A stretch of 64,000 bases of DNA from the IMG/VR virus record IMGVR_UViG_3300049845_000291, positions 62,001-126,000 of that record; one strand, 5' to 3'. Below the pieces are notes generated by a model, which saw only the letters and a list, made by a program, of their open reading frames with translations, was not told the origin of the DNA and did no database searches. Each line of letters opens with the position of its first letter. The stretch's first letter is position 1. Below, piece by piece: positions 31,764 to 38,768 of the stretch. This DNA is from a virus. The position numbers and the translations under genes were made by a program.

Positions 31764-31820
31764 GGCGACGACCGGTGCATCCGGTCTCCTTGGTGGTTGG
31801 TACTGTGTCGGTAGCGATTC

Positions 31821-31850
31821 GGTGTCACCGGCGTCGTCTGGTGTCGTCGG
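31821..31850. repeat. interspersed GTGTCGCCGG repeat, copy C
   Basis: 30 bp identical at 26 of 30 positions to copy D (36648-36677). It lies in the 87-bp gap between the macro gene and the next gene's stop. Confidence 0.62.
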
Positions 31851-32300
31851 TCAGGCGTCTGCATATTCCTTGGAGATTGACAGGAACTCGATTCGATCGA
31901 GCTCCCGCTGCAGCCGCTCCTCGGTCTTGACCGCGCGCTTCATGATCCTGAGCAAGGCGTACGCCAGGTCACGGTACTCGTGCCCAAGGTACTCGTGCGC
32001 CACGCTGCCGTCGCCTTTCCAGGACAAGCAGTAATCGATGACCTGCTCAATCAACAGGTGCTTGTCGGCGATGTTCTCGATCTTCGGTTCGTCAACAGCC
32101 CTGAGCGCCCGCTCATCGGCAACTCGCTTCGCGACTTCCTTGGAGAACAGCTCGTTCTCATGACAGCGTGAAAACGAGAACTTCAGGGTCTCATCGCCGT
32201 TGCGCTCAAACCGAAGACACACGCCGCCCTTTGGGTCAGTTTCGATCTCACAACGCTCAAGGTTCAGTCGAACAGGTCGTACATACCGATAGAAGATCAT
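31851..32300 (-). CDS. hypothetical protein (149 aa)
   Basis: Begins MIFYRYVRPVRLNLERCEIE with strands, then a long helical part (ELFSKEVAKRVADERALRAV). No motif recognised. ATG follows the thyA stop by 2 nt, so it is co-transcribed with thyA; repeat copy C abuts its stop. Confidence 0.72.
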   Translation of the reverse strand: MIFYRYVRPVRLNLERCEIETDPKGGVCLRFERNGDETLKFSFSRCHENELFSKEVAKRVADERALRAVDEPKIENIADKHLLIEQVIDYCLSWKGDGSVAHEYLGHEYRDLAYALLRIMKRAVKTEERLQRELDRIEFLSISKEYADA

Positions 32301-32301
32301 G

Positions 32302-33234
32302 TCAAGCTGCCATTTCAGCCTTGATGGGCGGGTGGGGGTTGTAGTTCAGGACGTTGAAGTTCGCTGTCGTGAACTGGTCGAAACGCGGCACGTCGCCATT
32401 GATCTCAATGATCGGCGGAACTCGGGTCGTCCTCCTAAGCTGCTCACGCACTTGATCAAAGTGATTGTGGTAAATGTGCGTGTCGCCCAGCACCATAATC
32501 AACCGATCAGCGATGCAGCCCGTCGTGTACGCCAACATGTACGTCAACAGGGCGTACGACGCGATGTTGAATGGCAGCCCGAGGAACGAGTCCACTGAGC
32601 GCTGGTACATCTGGCACGACAGCCGACGATCAGAGGTCACGAAGAACTGCGCGAACATGTGGCACGGTGGCAAGGCCATCTGGTCGAGCTCACCTGGGTT
32701 CCAGGCGCTAAGCACGATTCGGCGGTCCGTTGGGTTGTTCACAAGCTTGTCGGCGACCTGCTGCAGCTGATCGATCTGTGACTTCAGGACCTTCGCCCCG
32801 AAGTACGTCGTGCTGCCATCATCATGCGTCAGGTAGTCCTCGTACCCGTGAAGGCGGAAACTTTGCCAGTTCCGCCACTGCACACCGTACACGCGCCCCA
32901 GATCACCTTTGAAGGCCGGTTTGAAGCTCGAGCCAGAGGTGTGCTCAGCGTTCGGAGACCAGATCGTCTTCTTCTCTGGATCACGCGTCCCATGAAGCAG
33001 CTCAGCAAGGCGACGTTCGTCACCACTGCCCTCGATGAACCAAAGCAGCTCGGTCAGCACGGCCTTGAATGGCACTCGCTTCGTGGTTGCCAGCGGCAAC
33101 ATGCCGCCCAGCAGCTCAATCTCCAGGCGCTCACCGAACAGCGCCCTGGTTCCAACACCAGTCCGATCCATGCGGTCATCACCATGACGTAGGATCTTGT
33201 CGTACAACGCAAGCAGTTGATCTTCCCAGAACAT
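32302..33234 (-). CDS. thyA: thymidylate synthase
   Basis: 310 aa, ThyA/td type. DRTGVGT (23-29), WRNW, the nucleophile ALPPCHMFAQF (C191), SYQRS-like QMYQRSVDSFLGLPFNIASY with N223, and HIYHNHFDQ are all present. The Asn retained in LPFNIASY marks a dUMP enzyme; dCMP hydroxymethylases have Asp there. It supplies dTMP, or a modified dUMP derivative, for phage DNA. Neighbours KptA and a 149-aa gene overlap closely. Confidence 0.94.
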   Translation of the reverse strand: MFWEDQLLALYDKILRHGDDRMDRTGVGTRALFGERLEIELLGGMLPLATTKRVPFKAVLTELLWFIEGSGDERRLAELLHGTRDPEKKTIWSPNAEHTSGSSFKPAFKGDLGRVYGVQWRNWQSFRLHGYEDYLTHDDGSTTYFGAKVLKSQIDQLQQVADKLVNNPTDRRIVLSAWNPGELDQMALPPCHMFAQFFVTSDRRLSCQMYQRSVDSFLGLPFNIASYALLTYMLAYTTGCIADRLIMVLGDTHIYHNHFDQVREQLRRTTRVPPIIEINGDVPRFDQFTTANFNVLNYNPHPPIKAEMAA

Positions 33235-33752
33235 TATTCGATCCTCTTAATATTGGAGATTGGGACCTCGGTGACCAACCAGACCCCGTTGTCGGCTTGA
33301 TAGAACGGACACAACATGGACCTTGTGCTGATCTCAAGCAGCACCAGATCGCGTTTACGTCGGCCCCCGACGGCCCGTGCGTCGTCTTGGTTCTCTGAGA
33401 GATGGACGTGATGCCGCCTCATGCTCCGCAGTCCCTGCTTTTGGATGGTCTCCCAGGCCTGGTCATTGGTGCCATGGAAGAGCACAGGCGGCGGGGTCTT
33501 GATCGCGTACTTGACGCGCACCAGAGGTGTGCTGTGCCCTTGTACTGCCCGGATCTTCGTTCGATCCGCGTTCAGCGCGTACCGCTGCTTGTCGTCCTGC
33601 TCAACGATCTGCAGGATCTCGTCCAACTGCAGCGCGGTGTTTTGCAGAAGCTGCTCGATCGACACCCAACCCTGGGTGTCGATCGAGAGGTTTGCGGCTT
33701 CGGGCTTGTGCCGCAGCAGGTACGACAGGTACTTTGACGACTCGGTAAGCAT
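33234..33752 (-). CDS. kptA: RNA 2'-phosphotransferase (Tpt1/KptA)
   Basis: 172 aa. Signature LLRHKPEA (R14, H15) in the N-terminal winged-helix part, LFHGT (~92) and HVHLS (~115) in the NAD-binding half, and RKRDLVLLEI. Tpt1/KptA moves an RNA 2'-phosphate to NAD+, giving ADP-ribose cyclic phosphate. With Rnl1, macro and cREC proteins this forms an RNA-repair set; it might also act on ADP-ribosylated or phosphorylated targets. Leaderless: TAAAAT ends 6 nt before the ATG. Confidence 0.92.
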   Translation of the reverse strand: MLTESSKYLSYLLRHKPEAANLSIDTQGWVSIEQLLQNTALQLDEILQIVEQDDKQRYALNADRTKIRAVQGHSTPLVRVKYAIKTPPPVLFHGTNDQAWETIQKQGLRSMRRHHVHLSENQDDARAVGGRRKRDLVLLEISTRSMLCPFYQADNGVWLVTEVPISNIKRIE

Positions 33753-33758
33753 GCGCCG

Positions 33759-33764
33759 ATTTTA
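33759..33764 (-). promoter_or_regulatory. early-type -10 with leaderless start (kptA)
   Basis: TAAAAT, six nt (CGGCGC) before ATG 33752; no TTACA element at -35 and no ribosome site. Confidence 0.5.
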
Positions 33765-33798
33765 GCATCGCGCTGCTTTCCGAGCCCCAACGATTGGG

Positions 33799-34335
33799 TT
33801 ATGTCATTGGATCGGCTAGCTGATCTGCTAAGCGAAGCAGTTGGATGGCCGTTCCGACGATGCCTTCCGCCACCGTGGTCATGCGCAGGTCGTCGAAGCT
33901 TTCACGGTTACCGGCGACGTTCAGCACACCGATCTTGGAGGCCACAACGAAGGTGGCAAGCTCACGTGCAGACTTGTCGACGAGGCCGGACCACACGGTC
34001 CCGCCCGTAGAGTTCTTCAGATGCTCGGAAACGTCGATCACCAGCACGGGCTTGTTCGCGCGCCTGCACTGGTTCACGGTCAAGACCGAGCCCGGCGATG
34101 AGAGCTTCCACGAGATCAGGACCGTACCGTCGGAATCCGCGATGTTCCGGATCGTACGAGAGCGCAGGTCACCGCTTGCTTTCAGGTTCAGGAGTTGCAG
34201 CAGCGGATTCGGCCCCTTTGCCGTCTGGAACCCATCCGGTGCGGTGCCGCCGGTCGGCACGCTTTCCTTGAAGGCCGCGATCAAGCCGCCCTGGTCCGCG
34301 CCGGTCTGCCCGCCGCTGATGATCTTGCGAAGCAT
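33799..34335 (-). CDS. SLOG-superfamily / putative molybdenum-carrier-like protein (178 aa)
   Basis: ISGGQTGADQGGLIAAF (6-22) followed by PTGGTAPDGF is the nucleotide-binding start of the YspA/putative Mo-carrier branch of the SLOG superfamily; RTIRNIADSDGTVLIS and GSVLTVNQCRRANKPVLVID follow as expected. SLOG proteins bind or make nucleotide-derived signals, including cyclic ADP-ribose species sensed by anti-phage effectors. Next to kptA this suggests handling of an NAD-derived ligand; unproven. AAGGGC precedes ATG 34335. Confidence 0.8.
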   Translation of the reverse strand: MLRKIISGGQTGADQGGLIAAFKESVPTGGTAPDGFQTAKGPNPLLQLLNLKASGDLRSRTIRNIADSDGTVLISWKLSSPGSVLTVNQCRRANKPVLVIDVSEHLKNSTGGTVWSGLVDKSARELATFVVASKIGVLNVAGNRESFDDLRMTTVAEGIVGTAIQLLRLADQLADPMT

Positions 34336-34344
34336 GAGATGCCC

Positions 34345-35181
34345 TTAGGTGTTTGACCTGGTGGCATTATACAGCTCTTCAACCTTCTTGGGATCAATTT
34401 CTGTAACGGGCTGGAAGCGTGGCACGAGTCGCAGATACAGATCTCCACGGCCGGCTGTGGAGTCGCGGTTCCAGTTCCAGTACCCTCGGCCGGCGACCTT
34501 CAGGCGCTGCGTTCGGTACTCGAACGCGCTTGGCACGCGAACCTCGAGCTCCTTGTCGAGGAAGTCCTTGACCTTGATCCAAGAACCAACCATCATGTCG
34601 ATCGCGTTGACCTCGACTGGCAGCTCAAGATCGCCGCTGTAGAACATGCCGTTTGGGCTGCCCATCATGCGGAACTCAAAGGGCTCGGTCCGAATGCCGA
34701 TCCGGACGATGATACGACGAACGCGATCACCATCTGGGATTTGGTCCTCGTACGCCACCCCATGTGGCAGTCCCTGTCGAACATTGTACGACACGCTGCG
34801 CCCGTTGATGTTGATCGGAACACTGCAGCCCTCGTACGCCATCTTGAGCGTCAGCCCAAGGGTCACGGTAGGAGTGAACTCTTGGCGGTGCGCCTCATGG
34901 AAGGCCCGCAGGATCTCGTCGATCTCGCTTGGGCTGCCAGCAAACGACCATGACCCATGTGGCCCACGTTGTGGTCCTCGCTGTGCGCGATCCGCTGCAC
35001 CGCTGGTGATCTGCTCGTACGCCTCGCTGATCTGCTTGAACTTGACCTCGGCAGCGGCCTTCTCAGCCGCGTCTGTGAACTTGTCAGGATGGTGCTTCTG
35101 TGCAGCGCGACGATAAGCTTTCTTGATGTCCTCTTCGCTGTCGCCGCGCTTGACGCCAAGGACTTCGTATGGATCAGTCAA
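34345..35181 (-). CDS. DnaJ-family co-chaperone (278 aa)
   Basis: J domain at 1-65 with HPD (31-33) in [10 protein letters not shown]; a Gly/Pro/Arg linker follows; residues ~110-260 form DnaJ C-terminal substrate domains ([20 protein letters not shown] block). The zinc-finger CxxCxGxG repeats of type I DnaJ are absent, so it is type II (CbpA-like). It may direct host DnaK to phage proteins. Overlaps the membrane gene upstream by 4 nt. Confidence 0.9.
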   Translation of the reverse strand: MTDPYEVLGVKRGDSEEDIKKAYRRAAQKHHPDKFTDAAEKAAAEVKFKQISEAYEQITSGAADRAQRGPQRGPHGSWSFAGSPSEIDEILRAFHEAHRQEFTPTVTLGLTLKMAYEGCSVPININGRSVSYNVRQGLPHGVAYEDQIPDGDRVRRIIVRIGIRTEPFEFRMMGSPNGMFYSGDLELPVEVNAIDMMVGSWIKVKDFLDKELEVRVPSAFEYRTQRLKVAGRGYWNWNRDSTAGRGDLYLRLVPRFQPVTEIDPKKVEELYNATRSNT

Positions 35182-35549
35182 GCCCAGTCTCCATTTCGGT
35201 ATTTCGTGATCACGGTGAGCATCAAGTACGTTGGGATCATCAGCATGATGAACAGTGTGCTGAGACCAAAGAACGAGTTGTACAGCAGGTACGTCAAGAT
35301 CCCGACGTTGATGACCACCCCGAGCGCGATTTTGCCGACCTTGGTCGGCTTACCACGCAATGCCTTGTGGATGTTTGACGTGTTGTCGGTCAGGTACATG
35401 ATGAGCAGGAAGCCCAGTATGGCGCTGATCATCAGGCCAATCAGCACGATCCAGACACCGAACAGGTACAAGAAGGCGCCGTGACCAGTGACCTCATGAA
35501 GAGCCAGCAGGCTCGGCGAGACCAGGATCAGCAGATCAGACAGTTTCAT
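35178..35549 (-). CDS. multi-span membrane protein (123 aa)
   Basis: Four hydrophobic segments (~4-14, 22-52, 72-90 and 95-113) with a basic [12 protein letters not shown] loop between the second and third. ATG 35549 ([19 protein letters not shown]) is preferred to a GTG/ATG 22 codons upstream that lies in the preceding gene. No family recognised; inner-membrane location predicted. Confidence 0.7.
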   Translation of the reverse strand: MKLSDLLILVSPSLLALHEVTGHGAFLYLFGVWIVLIGLMISAILGFLLIMYLTDNTSNIHKALRGKPTKVGKIALGVVINVGILTYLLYNSFFGLSTLFIMLMIPTYLMLTVITKYRNGDWA

Positions 35550-35814
35550 AGCACCCACCCAGCACGCCCTGCGCGTCGATCCATTCGTCAGAGCCTCGAC
35601 GCAGCACGTGACCATCAGCGATGATCGTGATTTGCAGCGGCTTCAGCCAGTCCTTGTACTTGGCCTCGTCCTCATGGCGCTTGAGAAACGCCTGAAGTGC
35701 ATCTCGTTCAGCTGGTAGGCTGAAGCGAGCATGGACGCTTGGTTCGTACTCATACACGCAACCAAGCGACACATTCAAGGTCTCTGGTCGATAGATGACG
35801 TACAACAAGTTCAT
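35536..35814 (-). CDS. hypothetical protein (92 aa)
   Basis: MNLLYVIYRPETLNVSLGCV; beta-alpha pattern with ITIIADGHVLRRGSDEWIDA near the end. Start overlaps the previous stop by 4 nt, and its stop lies 14 nt inside the membrane gene. No family recognised. Confidence 0.72.
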   Translation of the reverse strand: MNLLYVIYRPETLNVSLGCVYEYEPSVHARFSLPAERDALQAFLKRHEDEAKYKDWLKPLQITIIADGHVLRRGSDEWIDAQGVLGGCYETV

Positions 35815-36092
35815 GCCTTCTCCTCGTACTCGATTGGGTGCCCAAGTGCGTCTAGCACCACTACCAGGTCCTGCAGGGTGAAACCAGCGTCCAGCGACTT
35901 ATACAGCAGCAGCTCTTCTGGGTACGGCCAGACAGCTTCTTGCACGATGGAGAGCGTGGGTGGGTCGATCACTCGATCGACCGTGATCTTGATCATCGGG
36001 CCGGCGTGGCCACCAAGATCCTCTAGGTTTGGGGCTACAACCGTATCCCCATCGTTGATCTCGTTGCCTTTACGGCTTGAAAGAGTTCCCAT
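35811..36092 (-). CDS. hypothetical protein (93 aa)
   Basis: MGTLSSRKGNEINDGDTVVA then a beta-rich middle and a C-terminal helix DLVVVLDALGHPIEY. GGGGACC lies before ATG 36092. First gene of the short operon to DnaJ. Unrecognised. Confidence 0.7.
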   Translation of the reverse strand: MGTLSSRKGNEINDGDTVVAPNLEDLGGHAGPMIKITVDRVIDPPTLSIVQEAVWPYPEELLLYKSLDAGFTLQDLVVVLDALGHPIEYEEKA

Positions 36093-36157
36093 GTTCGGTC
36101 CCCGTCGTCATGCCGTATCTTACGCATCGACGACGAGAACTTACAGGAAACAGAGGA

Positions 36158-36703
36158 TCAGTACGAGATCAGCTGATCGTACGCGTCAGTCTTTCGGTCC
36201 TTGAACTGTAGGAAGAAGAACCGCAGGACGTCATGCATCACCTTCTGGACAGCTGGCGGCAGGCTCTTGTACTGCTCCAGGTTGTTCAGCGGCATGGCGT
36301 CGACGTTGAACACCGCGGCCACGAACTCGCGCTCGGCCACCGCTGTGATCCTGAGCTGGCCTTGCTTGAACAGCATCAGGAGCGTCGGCTCACGGTTCAC
36401 GAGCACGCAGTACTCGACGAAGTCCATGCAGTCGTCGGCCTCAGTGATCGTGATCTTCGAGTTGACCTTGATCCCTTCAGTCCGACCAGAGACGTATCCC
36501 CAACCCATGAACTTGACCGGTGTCTCCACCTTAGGGATGCGTTGCCACGGGACCAAGGAACGCAACGAGTACGCGTGCGCCTTGAGCAGGGTGATCGCGG
36601 CGGTGAGCTCGCCGTCCGACATAGTGGCCTTAGGCGGTGGCGGCTTCGGTGTCGCCGGCGTCGCCTCGTGTCGCCGGAACAGTGCCAGAAAGTTCTTGAG
36701 CAT
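36158..36703 (-). CDS. hypothetical protein (181 aa)
   Basis: Starts MLKNFLALFRRHEATPATPK; the RHEATPATPKPPPP stretch is encoded by repeat copy D, which seems to have been absorbed into the frame. The rest is mixed, with KITITEADDCMDFVEYCVLV and a helical C-terminus. It follows gene 52, one base after the stop. No family recognised. Confidence 0.72.
   Translation of the reverse strand: MLKNFLALFRRHEATPATPKPPPPKATMSDGELTAAITLLKAHAYSLRSLVPWQRIPKVETPVKFMGWGYVSGRTEGIKVNSKITITEADDCMDFVEYCVLVNREPTLLMLFKQGQLRITAVAEREFVAAVFNVDAMPLNNLEQYKSLPPAVQKVMHDVLRFFFLQFKDRKTDAYDQLISY
36648..36677. repeat. interspersed GTGTCGCCGG repeat, copy D, inside a gene
   Basis: 30 bp, GGTGTCGCCGG-CGTCGCCTC-GTGTCGCCGG, in the 5' part of the 181-aa gene, encoding a Thr/Pro-rich peptide in frame. 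26 of 30 positions match copy C. Confidence 0.62.
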
Positions 36704-36704
36704 G

Positions 36705-38048
36705 TTAGAACGGCAGCTTGAGCGCCTTGAGCTCACGTTTGAACATCTCGACCGCGCTGTCGTTCTGCAGGCCGGCCAGGTCTTGCTTCAGGTTCTCGAC
36801 GTCCTGCTCGAGCTCCTTGATCTTGTCGTGTGTCAGGTTCCGCATCGGCATGGCCAGCAGCTCGTCGTGCCGTTCAAACCCCTCGTTCACCAACCGCGCG
36901 ACCAGCTCCTTGTTCGGTGTGTCACGGAAGAACTTGTAGTTCGCCAGGTAGAACCGAATGAAGCGGATCTTGAGCGAGGCCCAGGCGATGTCAGCCGAGA
37001 TCTTGCGTAGCAGCGCCTGCCGACGGTCCTCGTACCGAGCGGTACGCCACTCAGTCCAGTGCTTGAGCAGGTCCTCGACGCTCTCAAACCTGGTCAGGAT
37101 CCCTTCGCCGTCCCACACCGTCAGGTTCTCGGTCGCGCGTGACACGAGCTTGAAGAGCTTCTTAAGCTCCTCATCGGTCTTCTGCAGCGTGCTGCGCGGC
37201 ACGCGGATCACGAACTCGAACCCGTTCTTGTCTGACAGGTTGTCGTAATCGGTGATGACGCCACGATCTTCGAGCTTGTCGAGATGTGCCTTGTACTGGT
37301 CGCTCTGCAAGCCAATCGGGAGCTCGGTCACCGTGATGGTGCAGGTCCGACCTTCCTTGACGGTGTACTTGCCTTCGATCACGACCTGACCAGTCTCGCG
37401 ATCGCGACTGATGGTCCCAGCAAACCCGCGCCACCATGGCGTCAGGGTGTGCGGCTTCAGCGCCCGCCCGTCAAGAACCTTGAGGATTGCGGCGCGCAGC
37501 TCCTCTGGGTTGTACGCCAGGATGTTGGTGCTGTGCCCGGTGCCCATGCCCTCGGCCCCGTTCACCAGGACCAGCGGGAGAATGGGACAGAAGAACCGTG
37601 GCTCGACGGCCATGCCGTTCGACATCACGTGCTCGAAGATCAGGTCATCGTCCTTGCGGATGAGCTGGCGAAACCATGGGGCGAGCTTGGTCTTGATGTA
37701 CCGTGAAGCTGAGGCGCGCTTGTTCAGCCGATCACCGAACTGACCGAACTTCTCGAACAACGGGATGTTGTTGCTGCCAGCGAAGTCCTGCGCCAGACCA
37801 ACGATCGTGCCCTCGAGCGACCCGACGCCATGGTGGTAATCGGTGGTGCTGGCCGCGGCGGCCGCGATGCGCTCGACAGTGTCCTTGTCGACGTTCTCAC
37901 CGCGCTTCATCATGCCCCAGACCGCCTTGCGGTGCGCCTGCTTCATGCCGTCCCCGATGAAGGGGATGCCACGCACGTTCGAGTGCGCGCTGTACAGGCG
38001 CAGCTTGTCGTCGATGAACTCCGACGCGGAGAGTACTTGATGGGTCAT
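36705..38048 (-). CDS. 52: DNA topoisomerase II, breakage-reunion subunit (gp52-like)
   Basis: 447 aa, close to T4 gp52 (442). GyrA-type core: MTHQVLSASEFIDDKLRLYS, HRKAVWGMM, DYHHGVGSLEGTIVGLAQ, and the active Tyr117 in ASASRYIKTKLAP. The C-terminal beta-propeller of GyrA is absent, as in T4. ATG 38048 lies five nt after TACAAT with no ribosome site, and matches the T4 protein's N-terminus; a 14-codon upstream extension is rejected. Confidence 0.95.
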   Translation of the reverse strand: MTHQVLSASEFIDDKLRLYSAHSNVRGIPFIGDGMKQAHRKAVWGMMKRGENVDKDTVERIAAAAASTTDYHHGVGSLEGTIVGLAQDFAGSNNIPLFEKFGQFGDRLNKRASASRYIKTKLAPWFRQLIRKDDDLIFEHVMSNGMAVEPRFFCPILPLVLVNGAEGMGTGHSTNILAYNPEELRAAILKVLDGRALKPHTLTPWWRGFAGTISRDRETGQVVIEGKYTVKEGRTCTITVTELPIGLQSDQYKAHLDKLEDRGVITDYDNLSDKNGFEFVIRVPRSTLQKTDEELKKLFKLVSRATENLTVWDGEGILTRFESVEDLLKHWTEWRTARYEDRRQALLRKISADIAWASLKIRFIRFYLANYKFFRDTPNKELVARLVNEGFERHDELLAMPMRNLTHDKIKELEQDVENLKQDLAGLQNDSAVEMFKRELKALKLPF

Positions 38049-38053
38049 AGTTG

Positions 38054-38059
38054 ATTGTA
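38054..38059 (-). promoter_or_regulatory. early-type -10 with leaderless start (gene 52)
   Basis: TACAAT ends five nt (CAACT) before ATG 38048. It overlaps the stop-proximal region of the upstream gene; no strong -35. Confidence 0.55.
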
Positions 38060-38323
38060 TCATCGCATCGTTGTAGGGGTCAGCACGCACGGCACGATCT
38101 CGAGAACCGGAGAGACCTGGCTGTTCGAGCGCTCAACGCGACGACCAAGGTTCCACCAGATCGGAGTACGCCGAAGCAAGTCATTCATGCGGTCAAGTGC
38201 CTCTTGCGCCTGGATGCTTGTATGGAAGATGTGTGCGGTGTCAAAGGTCCCTAGTGCCACCCACCGAGTGGACTCAAGCCAGCTACCGCTGACCGCGTCT
38301 CGAATGGCGTACATGTGTCTCAT
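38060..38323 (-). CDS. hypothetical protein (87 aa)
   Basis: From MRHMYAIRDAVSGSWLESTR: a small alpha/beta protein with a helix AQEALDRMNDLLRRTPIWW. ATG 38323 overlaps the stop of the 27-aa gene (ATGA). Longer readings through the upstream genes are rejected. Unrecognised. Confidence 0.68.
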   Translation of the reverse strand: MRHMYAIRDAVSGSWLESTRWVALGTFDTAHIFHTSIQAQEALDRMNDLLRRTPIWWNLGRRVERSNSQVSPVLEIVPCVLTPTTMR

Positions 38324-38403
38324 ACCGTTCCTCGGTACTGGCCGCAGGCCGCACAGAACCTGAGCTCCTTCATGTTCAGCTCTGACGGCAGCGGAAAGAT
38401 CAT
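38320..38403 (-). CDS. micro-gene with zinc-knuckle-like CxxC (27 aa)
   Basis: MIFPLPSELNMKELRFCAAC followed by GQYRGTV. One CAAC pair resembles half of a zinc ribbon, as in very small phage proteins. TGATG overlap with the upstream stop and ATGA overlap with the downstream start support translation. Very short, so uncertain. Confidence 0.45.
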   Translation of the reverse strand: MIFPLPSELNMKELRFCAACGQYRGTV

Positions 38404-38768
38404 CACTTCGACTCCTTCTTGGCCTTGACCTTCTTTTCGCGTTCGTTGAAGAACTGAGAGCACAGATCATCGGTCAAGGAGTTCATGTGTGAGATCAGCG
38501 ACAGCACGTCGCGGATCTCACCAGCGATGAAGAACTCCTTGACCTTCATGGAGCTCGTCTGCAGCAGCCTGATGGTGGCGCCGCGACGCTCACCAAGCGA
38601 AACGCGTCGGCCAGTCGTGACGTTGATCGAGTACAGGTACTCAGTTGACGAGAGCTTTGGATAGACCTTGAAGCTCTCATCACCAGCCACGACGTGCGTG
38701 CCGTCATCGCTTAGCGAGTACTCCTTGAGCACCCGACCGTTTGGTGCGCGAACGGTGCCGGCTCGCAT
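38403..38768 (-). CDS. hypothetical protein (121 aa)
   Basis: Opens MRAGTVRAPNGRVLKEYSLS with a beta domain, then a helical C-terminus ending in Lys-rich KKVKAKKESK. ATG 38768 overlaps the gene 39 stop and has GGAGGAG upstream. Sandwiched between the two topoisomerase subunits. No family recognised. Confidence 0.72.
   Translation of the reverse strand: MRAGTVRAPNGRVLKEYSLSDDGTHVVAGDESFKVYPKLSSTEYLYSINVTTGRRVSLGERRGATIRLLQTSSMKVKEFFIAGEIRDVLSLISHMNSLTDDLCSQFFNEREKKVKAKKESK

Noticed and set aside
32302-33234. dCMP hydroxymethylase (T4 gp42-like) instead of thymidylate synthase
   Set aside because: The LPFNIASY block keeps Asn, the mark of dUMP specificity; hydroxymethylases carry Asp there.
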